From NCBI GenBank assembly GCA_027335985.1, contig DAHWGX010000082.1:1-20395 (forward strand): DNA of 20,395 bases, given 5' to 3'. Origin of the DNA: Nitrospirota bacterium (GTDB taxonomy: Bacteria; Nitrospirota_A; Leptospirillia; Leptospirillales; Leptospirillaceae). Within the stretch, counting starts at the first letter, position 1. Each line of letters starts with the position of its first letter. Both the position numbers and the translations under genes were made by a program. Shown one piece after another: positions 6,501 through 13,547 of the stretch. The notes below the pieces were generated by a model that saw only the letters and a list, made by a program, of their open reading frames with translations, made no database searches and had not been told where the DNA came from.

Positions 6501-7349
6501 ATGACAACCCTCCAGGCACTTGTGATCGGCGCGACCCAGGGGCTCACCGAACTGGCTCCCATCAGCTCTCTTGGCCACGGCGTCATCCTTCCGGCCCTTC
6601 TGGGCTGGGGAGAGATCGAAAAGGATCTCTCCTATCTTCCCTTCATGGTCTCGCTCCATCTGGGAACCACCTTGGCCCTGCTTCTTTATTTTCACCGGGA
6701 GTGGCGGGAGATCCTGTTGGCCGTGCTGGTGCCCGGAAGGGCGAAGAGGGTCCCGGAGGCCCGGTCCGCGCGCCATCTTTTCGGACTTCTCGTCGTGGGG
6801 ACCGTTCCCGCCGGACTGATCGGCCTTCTCCTCGAAAAGAAGATCCGCCATCTCTTTGCCGCCCCCTCCCTGGCGGCTGTCTTTCTCCTGGTCAACGGAG
6901 GGGTTCTGATTCTGGCGGAGATCCTCCGGCGCCGGAGGATCGGGGCCCTTTCGGTCGACCTCGACCGGATGGGCGTCCTGCGGGCCTTCTTCATCGGGAT
7001 CTTCCAGGCGGTGGCGCTTCTCCCCGGGATTTCGCGATCGGGCATCACCATGGTGGGGGGGCTTTTCGGTGGCCTGGGCCATGCGGAAGCCGCCCGCTTT
7101 TCCTTCCTTCTGTCGACCCCCATCATCGGGGCGGCGGGTGTCCTTGAAATCCCGAAGCTGATCCGGTTCGGAACCCCGACCTCCCTGAAGCTCGCACTGG
7201 CCGGGGGAACTGTCGCCTGCGCCACGGCCTGGCTCACGACCTTCCTTCTCATGCGCTATTTCCGGAAGTTTGAAGCGAACCGGGCTCTCGCTCCCTTTGG
7301 ATTTTATTGTCTGGCGGCGGGGGCCCTTTCCCTCCTGTTCCTTCGTTAG
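6501..7349 (+). CDS. uppP: Undecaprenyl-diphosphate phosphatase
   Basis: Integral membrane phosphatase (BacA/UppP family) that converts undecaprenyl pyrophosphate to undecaprenyl phosphate, recycling the lipid carrier for peptidoglycan and surface polysaccharides. The (E/Q)xxxE motif is Q13-x3-E17, followed by PISSLGH with the catalytic-site H26; E. coli has PVSSTGH, so the Leu before Gly-His is a variant. The second motif, PGISRSG, is at about 175-181. It has 282 residues, the normal length, with about seven or eight hydrophobic segments. A purine-rich site (AGGAAAGG) precedes the ATG. The 3' end overlaps the convergent DUF2231 gene by 4 bp. Carrier recycling serves the glycan genes downstream in function, though not in one operon. 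Confidence 0.92.
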   Translation: MTTLQALVIGATQGLTELAPISSLGHGVILPALLGWGEIEKDLSYLPFMVSLHLGTTLALLLYFHREWREILLAVLVPGRAKRVPEARSARHLFGLLVVGTVPAGLIGLLLEKKIRHLFAAPSLAAVFLLVNGGVLILAEILRRRRIGALSVDLDRMGVLRAFFIGIFQAVALLPGISRSGITMVGGLFGGLGHAEAARFSFLLSTPIIGAAGVLEIPKLIRFGTPTSLKLALAGGTVACATAWLTTFLLMRYFRKFEANRALAPFGFYCLAAGALSLLFLR

Positions 7350-7789
7350 GGAGCCGACGGAGGGGCGGCGGACGCGTGGGGCATGACCTCCGTTCCCAAC
7401 CGGTCGTCGTAGACAAGATGGCCGCCCTCCGCGGCGGCGGCGAGAAGGAAAAGAAGTCCGGCGAGTCCGATCGACCGGCGGAGGAGGGGCGATAAACGGA
7501 GGCGCCCTTTGCCGGCGATCCAGAGCAGAACAAAGAGGGTGGCCCCGGAAAGGGCCAGAAGCCTGTGGAGCAGGGCGGCGGGAGGAATCGTGACAGGCCG
7601 GGCGCGAAGGCTGTCGAGCGCGTTTCCTCCCGAGAGGATGGCCAGGGCCAGGAAAAGGAGGGCCCCTTTCTCGATCAGAGCCTGTCCCCGGGGCGGGAAA
7701 GTGTCCCGGAGTTTCGGGAAGAGGGCGCCTCCTCCGTAGAGGAGGGCCAGGGAAAGGGCGAAGTGGACGAGAAAGGGATGGATCGGCAC
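7346..7789 (-). CDS. DUF2231-like small membrane protein
   Basis: A 147-residue protein with four hydrophobic segments. It starts MPIHPFLVHFALSLALLYGG, and near its end has AAAAEGGHLVYDDRLGTEV. The IHP..VHF opening and the GGHLVYD motif are typical of DUF2231 inner-membrane proteins, some of which accompany cytochromes and whose two histidine regions have been suggested to bind cofactors; the function is not established. The start is GTG at 7789, with AAGGA rather far upstream (about 11 bases). The stop TAA lies in the last codons of uppP on the other strand (TTAG overlap), so each mRNA 3' end is antisense to the other. Confidence 0.78.
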   Translation of the reverse strand: MPIHPFLVHFALSLALLYGGGALFPKLRDTFPPRGQALIEKGALLFLALAILSGGNALDSLRARPVTIPPAALLHRLLALSGATLFVLLWIAGKGRLRLSPLLRRSIGLAGLLFLLAAAAEGGHLVYDDRLGTEVMPHASAAPPSAP

Positions 7790-7861
7790 GGGAAAGGGCG
7801 TCCTTTCAGGGGATGGGGGTCCGGTCTATGGCCGATGCTGTCAGTCCATGATTTCTTGCTG

Positions 7862-7882
7862 ATAGTCATGTAAAATGACCAT
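7862..7882. promoter_or_regulatory. Imperfect inverted repeat upstream of the third antitoxin
   Basis: ATAGTCAT (7862-7869) and ATGACCAT (7875-7882) pair at 7 of 8 positions around a 5-base spacer, in the AT-rich part of the 200-bp gap between the DUF2231 gene and the antitoxin. It may mark the promoter or operator region. TGATAGT is repeated at about 7860 and 7900. Confidence 0.3.
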
Positions 7883-7958
7883 ATTCAATCACTCTTTGTG
7901 ATAGTGTGGGGAAGAACCTTTGTTCTTGTCAACGCGTCTGTCGAAAGAATGACCGTCG

Positions 7959-7968
7959 ACCACGTGGT
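7959..7968. promoter_or_regulatory. Perfect palindrome, possible Phd/YefM operator
   Basis: ACCACGTGGT is a perfect 10-bp palindrome 22 bp before the antitoxin start codon. Phd/YefM repressors bind short palindromes next to their own promoters, so this is a candidate site; a single copy limits confidence. Confidence 0.4.
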
Positions 7969-7990
7969 TTCTTTCAGAGAGAGGACATGT

Positions 7991-8218
7991 ATGGCACAAT
8001 GGAATATTGCCGAGGCCAAAGCCCATTTCTCGGAAATTCTCCGGCGGGCCTTGCAGGGAGAGGACGTTGTCATCGCCAAAGACAATAATCCGTTGATCAG
8101 GCTGGTTCCTGTTCAGAGACCTCAGGGCGAACGGGTTCCTGGATCGGCCAAAAATCAAATTATTTATATCTCTCCATATTTTGATGAAACGCCCGAAGAT
8201 TTTGTCGGAGTGACGTGA
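7991..8218 (+). CDS. Phd/YefM-type antitoxin (partner toxin frameshifted)
   Basis: A 75-residue protein, MAQWNIAEAKAHFSEILRRA, then GEDVVIAKDNNPLIRLVPV, which is the standard Phd/YefM N-terminal domain, with an acidic C-terminal tail (SPYFDETPEDF) that would bind the toxin. ATG 7991 is preferred over the longer upstream open frame because AGAGAGGA lies six bases before it and the family N-terminus begins there. The stop overlaps the toxin ATG (TGATG at 8216-8220). The gene is intact although the toxin is broken, so it may survive as an orphan antitoxin that could cross-protect or simply decay. Confidence 0.8.
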   Translation: MAQWNIAEAKAHFSEILRRALQGEDVVIAKDNNPLIRLVPVQRPQGERVPGSAKNQIIYISPYFDETPEDFVGVT

Positions 8219-8603
8219 TGCGGTTTCTCCTGGACTCCCATGCCTTTCTCTGGTGGCTCGAAGGGTCGGACAATATTTCAAAGAGGCCAGATCGGTCCTC
8301 CGGATCCGTGAAAACGAGATTTTCGTCAATCTGGCCTGCGTCTGGGAAATGGCGCTCAAGACGAGCCTTGGCAAATTGCATCTCACCCTTCCTTTCGAGC
8401 GTTTCATGACAGAGAACCTGGGACGGAATGCCTTTTCCCTTTTTCCGGTCGAATTCCGACACGCCATGGGGGTGGCCTCTCTTCCTTTCCATCACAGGGA
8501 TTCTTTCGACAGGCTCCTCGTCGTCCAGTCCATTGAGGACAATATTCCCGTCATTTCCGCCGATACGATTTTCGATCTTTACGGGGTTCGACGCATCTGG
8601 TGA
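8218..8603 (+). pseudogene. Frameshifted VapC-type PIN toxin
   Basis: The start, MRFLLDSHAFLWWLEGSDNIS, is in one frame, and the rest (KEARSVLRIRENEIFVNLAC, then VWEMALKTSLGKL and HHRDSFDRLLVVQ) is in the frame one base back. Joined at 8279-8283 they give a complete PIN toxin of the Sll0205-like type, with D6, the WE(I/M)A.K.SLGKL signature, HHRDPFDRLL-like active-site strand and VISADTIFDLYGVRRIW at the C-terminus. Loss of one A from a CAAAAG run (now CAAAG) explains the break. As read, the first frame stops at 8407-8409 and the toxin is dead. A sequencing error in the short A-run remains possible; no -1 slippery heptamer is present. Confidence 0.85.
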
Positions 8604-8644
8604 ATAAAGATAGGAATTTTTGAGAGAAAAAAGGGGATGAAACA

Positions 8645-9691
8645 GTGAAGGTTCTGGTGACGGGGGGAACGGGGTACATCGGCTCCCACACGGCGGTGGT
8701 CCTGGCCGAGGCCGGCTTCGAAGTGGTCCTGCTCGACAATTTATCGAACAGCGAGCGGGAGGTGGCGGACCGCATCGGGGCGATCACGGGGAAAAAGGCC
8801 GTGCTCTATGAGGCCGACATCCGGGACCGAAAACGGATGGAGGAGATCCTGGGGCGGGAAGTCCCGGGGGCGGTGATCCACTTCGCCGGGCTCAAGGCGG
8901 TCGGGGAATCGTCCCGCCTTCCGCTCGAGTACTACGACAACAATGTGACCGGAACCCTCTCCCTCCTCTTCGCGATGCGGGAGAAGGGGGTCAAGACCCT
9001 GGTCTTCAGCTCCTCCGCCACGGTCTACGGGGTTCCCGACCGTCTTCCGATCGCGGAGGACGCGCCGCTCTCCGCCACCAATCCCTACGGGACGACCAAG
9101 CTGGTGATCGAGGAGATCCTCCGGAGCCTGGTCGCCTCCGATCCCTCCTGGAAGGTTTCCCTCCTTCGCTATTTCAATCCGGTGGGGGCGCACCCCTCGG
9201 GGACGATTGGGGAAAACCCCCGGGGTGTGCCCAACAACCTGATGCCCTTCGTGGCTCAAGTGGCCGCCGGCCTTCGACCGTACCTCTCGGTCTTCGGAGA
9301 CGACTATCCGACGGAGGACGGGACGGGTGTCCGGGACTACATCCATGTCATGGATCTGGCGAAGGGCCATCTGGCCGCCCTGAACGCCCTTTCCGACTGG
9401 AAAGGGACGCTCCCCCTCACGGTGAATCTGGGGACGGGCCGGGGAACCTCGGTGATCGAGATGGTCCGGGCCTTCGAGAAGGTCTCGGGCCAGCCGGTTC
9501 CCTACCGGATCGTGCCTCGCCGTCCGGGGGACGTCGCCGCCTGCTGGGCCGATCCTTCTCTGGCCGAAAAGCTTCTCGGGTGGAAGGCGGAATTCGCCAT
9601 CGAGCGGATGTGCGCGGACGCCTGGCGGTGGCAGAGCGGCTTGGGGAAACCAACAGATGGACCGCATGGGACGACCTCCGGTGCGGGATGA
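8645..9691 (+). CDS. galE: UDP-glucose 4-epimerase
   Basis: Extended short-chain dehydrogenase that interconverts UDP-glucose and UDP-galactose (and possibly the N-acetyl forms), providing galactose donors for glycans. Visible: the NAD-binding GGTGYIGSH at residues 7-15, SSSATVYG with the catalytic serine around residue 124, the YxxxK pair Y148/K152 (YGTTK), and the substrate-binding RYFNPVGAHPSG. The body ends near residue 335 and about 13 residues more (TDGPHGTTSGAG) lie under the overlapping semiSWEET start, suggesting the C-terminus is loosely constrained. The start is GTG at 8645, with GGGG in the preceding purine-rich stretch. It opens a tight run of genes ending at cheZ. Confidence 0.95.
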   Translation: MKVLVTGGTGYIGSHTAVVLAEAGFEVVLLDNLSNSEREVADRIGAITGKKAVLYEADIRDRKRMEEILGREVPGAVIHFAGLKAVGESSRLPLEYYDNNVTGTLSLLFAMREKGVKTLVFSSSATVYGVPDRLPIAEDAPLSATNPYGTTKLVIEEILRSLVASDPSWKVSLLRYFNPVGAHPSGTIGENPRGVPNNLMPFVAQVAAGLRPYLSVFGDDYPTEDGTGVRDYIHVMDLAKGHLAALNALSDWKGTLPLTVNLGTGRGTSVIEMVRAFEKVSGQPVPYRIVPRRPGDVAACWADPSLAEKLLGWKAEFAIERMCADAWRWQSGLGKPTDGPHGTTSGAG

Positions 9692-9932
9692 ATGGTACGG
9701 CTACCTGGGGGGGGCGTTGACGACCGTCTCCTTTCTGCCGCAGGTGGTGAAGACCCTCCGGACGCGGGACACCCGCAGCATCTCCTTCGGGATGTATCTC
9801 CTCTTTACGGGCGGGGTCTTTCTCTGGCTTGTCTACGGGATCCGTCTCCATGCCCTTCCCATGATCCTGGCCAATGCGATCACCCTCTTGCTCTCCTTTG
9901 TCCTTCTCATGGCCAAATGGCGGTGGAAGTGA
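9657..9932 (+). CDS. SemiSWEET (MtN3/PQ-loop) small transporter
   Basis: A 91-residue protein with three hydrophobic segments and the PQ-loop motif FLPQVVKTLRTRDTRSIS (P28-Q29), the signature of bacterial semiSWEETs. These work as dimers and carry small sugars across the inner membrane. The start at 9657 overlaps galE by 35 bp; a second in-frame ATG lies at 9666. The overlap and the position next to an epimerase suggest co-expression with sugar metabolism, but the substrate cannot be read from sequence. Confidence 0.85.
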   Translation: MDRMGRPPVRDEWYGYLGGALTTVSFLPQVVKTLRTRDTRSISFGMYLLFTGGVFLWLVYGIRLHALPMILANAITLLLSFVLLMAKWRWK

Positions 9933-9969
9933 GGGCGTTTGATCCCTTCGATAGGGGAGATTCCCGACC

Positions 9970-11757
9970 ATGACTTTTTTCTTCTGGAAAGACCCGGCCT
10001 ACCAGCGGATCCGGCCCTACTTCCACGGGTGGATCCGTCCCTACCGCGCCCATATCGTCGGGGGGATCCTTCTGGGTTTCGTGGCCTCGGCCATGACCAG
10101 CGGGGTTCCGCTTGTCCTCCGGGAGCTGATCGACAAGATCTTCACCCAGAAGAACACCCATTATCTCTTCATCCTTCCCTTCGCCTTCTTTCTTCTCTTT
10201 GCGCTGAAGGGGCTGGCCGTCTTCTTCCAGAACTACCTTCTCCGGATCGCCGCGCTCCGGATGGTCAACGACGTGAGGAAGAGCCTTTTCGGTCACCTGC
10301 TCTCCCTTCCCCTGGGGTATTTCGGGCGGGAAGGAACCGGATCGCTGATGGGACGGGTGACCTACGACGCCGAACGGCTTCAGGGGGGGGTGGCCAATAC
10401 CTTCCGGGACCTGATCCAGCAGGGCTTCACCATCGTCGGGGTGCTGGTCTCGATGTTCGTCATGAGCCCGAAGCTGACCCTCTTTTTGCTGGTCACCCTG
10501 CCAACGGTCCTGATCCCGATCCGAAAGACGGGCAAGAGGCTCAAGACCTTGTCCCGGAAAACCCAGGAATCCTTCGGAGACGTGAACCAGCATCTCTCCG
10601 AGACCCTCTCCTCGATTCGCCTGATCAAGGGGGTGGTTTCGGAAGAGCGGGAGCGAGAGAAGTTCCGGCTGTACTCGGACGAGTTCGTGGGGTTCCAGAT
10701 CAAGACCGCCAAGTATTCGAATCTCCTCTCGCCCATCATGGAGACGTTGGGGGCGCTCGCGGCGGGGCTGGCGGTCTGGATCGGTGGGTACGCGGTCATC
10801 CATGGAACCTTGAGCTTCGGGACCCTGGTGGGGTTCATCGCCGCCGCCCAGATGCTCTACCAGCCCATCAAGGGGTTCGCCGGGGCCCAGACCGACATCC
10901 AGCAGTCGCTGGCCGCCGCCGAGCGGATGGTCGACATCCTTGACGTCCCGGAGGAGCGGGTCCATGAAACGGAGAAACGCTCTGTAACCTCCCTCGAAAA
11001 GGAGATCCGGATACAGGATCTCTCCTTTTCCTACCCCGGAGCTTCAAAGGAAGCCATCTCGAGGATCTCCCTTTCGATCCCGGCAGGGGCCTTCGTGGCC
11101 CTGGTGGGGGCGTCGGGGTCGGGCAAGAGCACGCTGGCCAATCTGTTGCCGAAGTTCTACCGTCCGACCGAAGGGGAGATATTCTGGGACGGGATTCCGC
11201 TCTCCGAGATCGATTCGTCGAGCCTTCGAAAGATCATCGGCTTCGTGACCCAGGATGTGATCCTGATGAATCAGACGGTTCGCGACAATCTTCTCTACGG
11301 GCTGGAGCGGACCGTTCCGGACGCGGAGTTGGAGGAGGCGGCCCGGGCGGCCTACGCCCACGATTTTATTTCTGCCCTTCCGAACGGGTATGATACCCGG
11401 GTGGGGGAGCGAGGAATCTTCCTTTCGGGGGGAGAAAAACAGCGGCTCGCCCTGGCCCGGGTCGTCCTTCGGAATCCGGCCCTTCTGATCCTGGACGAGG
11501 CGACGAGCGCGCTTGATTCCGAGTCGGAATGGATGGTCCAGAAGGCTCTCGAATCGATCATGCGGGGCCGGACGACGATCGCGATCGCCCACCGGCTCAC
11601 GACCATCCGACAGGCCTCTGTCGTCCATGTCATGGAGGGGGGGCGGCTGATCGAGAGCGGGACCCATGACGACCTGATGCGGACGGACAGCCGGTACAAG
11701 AGCTTCATTCTGCACCTCATGAGGACCGGAGATGTGGTTCCGGAAGAGGTGCTTTGA
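9970..11757 (+). CDS. MsbA-like ABC exporter (fused membrane and ATPase domains)
   Basis: A 595-residue half-transporter. Six transmembrane helices occupy about residues 25-310 and the ATPase domain about 345-590. Motifs: Walker A GASGSGKST (about 379), signature LSGGEKQRLALAR (about 486), Walker B LLILDEATSALD (about 504) and the H-loop IAHRL near 540. This arrangement is that of MsbA, the lipid A-core flippase, and of related lipid or polysaccharide exporters. The position between galE/semiSWEET and glycosyltransferases supports flipping of a lipid-linked glycan or LPS core. A GGGGAG site lies 10 bases before the ATG. A generic multidrug exporter cannot be excluded by sequence alone. Confidence 0.88.
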   Translation: MTFFFWKDPAYQRIRPYFHGWIRPYRAHIVGGILLGFVASAMTSGVPLVLRELIDKIFTQKNTHYLFILPFAFFLLFALKGLAVFFQNYLLRIAALRMVNDVRKSLFGHLLSLPLGYFGREGTGSLMGRVTYDAERLQGGVANTFRDLIQQGFTIVGVLVSMFVMSPKLTLFLLVTLPTVLIPIRKTGKRLKTLSRKTQESFGDVNQHLSETLSSIRLIKGVVSEEREREKFRLYSDEFVGFQIKTAKYSNLLSPIMETLGALAAGLAVWIGGYAVIHGTLSFGTLVGFIAAAQMLYQPIKGFAGAQTDIQQSLAAAERMVDILDVPEERVHETEKRSVTSLEKEIRIQDLSFSYPGASKEAISRISLSIPAGAFVALVGASGSGKSTLANLLPKFYRPTEGEIFWDGIPLSEIDSSSLRKIIGFVTQDVILMNQTVRDNLLYGLERTVPDAELEEAARAAYAHDFISALPNGYDTRVGERGIFLSGGEKQRLALARVVLRNPALLILDEATSALDSESEWMVQKALESIMRGRTTIAIAHRLTTIRQASVVHVMEGGRLIESGTHDDLMRTDSRYKSFILHLMRTGDVVPEEVL

Positions 11758-11785
11758 AAAACATGACACCCCTAAGGAGACCCCA

Positions 11786-12361
11786 ATGAATGCGGAGGCA
11801 GACAGCCTGAAGATGGATCCCGAACGCATTTCGACCCGGCTGGGCTCGATCGTCCGGGAGATCGACGCCGCGCTCCGGACGATCGGGGCCTTGTCCGGTC
11901 CGCTGATCTCGGCCCAGGCGACCCTTCCGCAGACGACCGAGTCGCTCTCCGAAATCTCGACGATGACGGAAGAGGCGAGCCAATCGATCATGACCGTGAT
12001 CGAGGACCAGCTCGAGATCCAGAAAAAGATGCAAGCCCTCCTGCATCAGGTCTCCGGAACGATCACCGCTTCGGATATCGCAAAGATCGATTCTCTCCTG
12101 TCCCAGGACCAGCAGGGAACGCTCCGGGTCATGGGCGCCCTGGGGTTCCAGGATCTGGTTCGCCAGAACCTCATGAAGATCGGTCAATCCATCCAGCTGG
12201 TGGAAAACAAGCTGCTGGAAGTTCTGATGCTTCTCCACTGGGAAAAGGGTTCCGGCGTGGAGGAGGGGAAGAAGCTCCTGAACGAACTCTACAAGGCCCG
12301 GGTGGGGGATCCGTCCCGACAGAGGGTGGTGGACGAGATTTTGAGGGAGTATGGGGTTTAA
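11786..12361 (+). CDS. cheZ: CheZ-like chemotaxis phosphatase
   Basis: A 191-residue, almost entirely helical protein. The segment GFQDLVRQNLMKIGQSIQLV corresponds to the CheZ active-site helix (QDFQDLTGQVI in E. coli); it keeps the DxxxQ pair as D123 and Q127, the residues that place magnesium and the water attacking CheY-phosphate. The helices before it (ISTMTEEASQSIMTVIEDQL) match the family's long hairpin. ATG 11786 is chosen because AAGGAGA lies five bases upstream; the frame could start further up, inside the ABC gene, at 11732. No cheA, cheY or flagellar gene is in the window. Its stop is six bases from the first glycosyltransferase start. Confidence 0.75.
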   Translation: MNAEADSLKMDPERISTRLGSIVREIDAALRTIGALSGPLISAQATLPQTTESLSEISTMTEEASQSIMTVIEDQLEIQKKMQALLHQVSGTITASDIAKIDSLLSQDQQGTLRVMGALGFQDLVRQNLMKIGQSIQLVENKLLEVLMLLHWEKGSGVEEGKKLLNELYKARVGDPSRQRVVDEILREYGV

Positions 12362-12367
12362 TCCTTG

Positions 12368-13522
12368 ATGGCAGACAAGACACCTTCGATCTCGGTGGTG
12401 ATTCCCTGTTTTCGGGCGGGAGAGCTTTTGGTCGAGGCAGTCGAGTCGGTTCTGGCCCAGACGGAGACGGACTGGGAACTGATCCTGGTCGACAACAATG
12501 CCTCGGAGGAGACGAAAGAGGTCATTTCAAAATTTACCAATCTTTTTCCGGAAAAAATCCGACGTGTTTGGGAAGAAGATCAAGGGGTTTGTTCTGCCCG
12601 GAACCGGGGAATCAGTAAAAGCCATGGGGAGTTTATAGCATTACTGGACGATGACGACAAAATGTATCCCGAACGGCTCGCACTCCAGAAAGAAGCCCTG
12701 TCGGACCATCCGGAAGCCGTTCTCTGCTACGGAGGGATTGACTGGGTCTCATATGACGACAAGACAGTCGTGAAGTCCGGCGAGAGGGATGCGGACTTTC
12801 CCTTTTTTCCGGAATCCAGCGACAAGGTCATGGAGACCGCCCTGCTCCGATTCCCGGAGCCTCGGCCGTCCTCGGTCATGGTCCGAAAATCGATTTCAGA
12901 AGAGGTCGGCGGCTTCGACCGACACTTTAATCCTTGTTTGCTGGATGAAACGGACTTTTATTTCCGGATTGCACAATTGGGGCCCTTTGTCGAAGTGAAC
13001 CGGCCTGTAATCCGCTTCCGGATGCCGTCCCCGGAATTTCTGAAGAAGAAAAGGATCGACAATGTCCGGAAATTCCGTCTCCTTCTTAATCAGGACTACT
13101 TTTTTTCAAAGATAATAAAGTTTCTAAAAGAGAAAAATCTTCAGGAAAATCCCTCCATTCAAAGGGACCTAAAACGGATGAAGGCCCGGTGGCTTCGGGA
13201 GGTAAGTTTCGATTTTCTGGCCATTCCAGGAGGGGAAAAATTGGCAAGACTTCTTCTTTGGCGGGCGATCCGGGAATGGCCTTCGGATCTGAAGTCCGTC
13301 AAGCACTTGGTCCGTTCTTTCTATTCCTTTCCGGCAAGAGTCAGGCGTTATCGGAGCCAGCAGGTCTACGAGGAGGGAATACCCCCAGAGATCACGGAAG
13401 ACTTTCTGCTATCGCTCTTCAACGGGGACCATCATTGTCCTTTCTGTGAGTCATCATCATTCGTCCTCCGACAAATCGGAGACCAACCCTTTATCCACAA
13501 AACACAATCAAATTCAGAATGA
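12368..13522 (+). CDS. GT2-family glycosyltransferase with a cysteine-pair tail
   Basis: A GT-A fold enzyme of 384 residues. It opens ISVVIPCFRAGELLVEAVES and has VDNNASEE, CSARNRGISKSHGEFIALLD and the metal-binding DDDD near residues 93-96, followed by the acceptor-side acidic motif LDETDFYFR. A helical C-terminal region (RWLREVSFDFL, LLWRAIREWPSDLKSVKHLV) is shared with the other GT2 genes here. The last 40 residues, including HCPFCESSSF, look unlike a GT and are AT-richer; they resemble the first half of a zinc ribbon that then stops. TTG 12365 is an alternative start and no strong Shine-Dalgarno sequence is seen. Likely transfers a sugar in glycan synthesis; the donor is unknown. Confidence 0.85.
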   Translation: MADKTPSISVVIPCFRAGELLVEAVESVLAQTETDWELILVDNNASEETKEVISKFTNLFPEKIRRVWEEDQGVCSARNRGISKSHGEFIALLDDDDKMYPERLALQKEALSDHPEAVLCYGGIDWVSYDDKTVVKSGERDADFPFFPESSDKVMETALLRFPEPRPSSVMVRKSISEEVGGFDRHFNPCLLDETDFYFRIAQLGPFVEVNRPVIRFRMPSPEFLKKKRIDNVRKFRLLLNQDYFFSKIIKFLKEKNLQENPSIQRDLKRMKARWLREVSFDFLAIPGGEKLARLLLWRAIREWPSDLKSVKHLVRSFYSFPARVRRYRSQQVYEEGIPPEITEDFLLSLFNGDHHCPFCESSSFVLRQIGDQPFIHKTQSNSE

Positions 13523-13547
13523 CCCTTTCCATCTCAACGGGCAGTAA

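Noticed and set aside
8270..8295. Programmed -1 frameshift to express the third toxin
   Set aside because: No X XXY YYZ heptamer at the joint; the zero-frame codons are ATT TCA AAG. A lost A explains it more simply.
8741..9667. Long minus-strand frame across galE
   Set aside because: Shadow of galE, whose catalytic motifs are all on the plus strand. The same applies to minus frames over 4239-5189, 9907-10965, 11044-11991 and 15228-16238.
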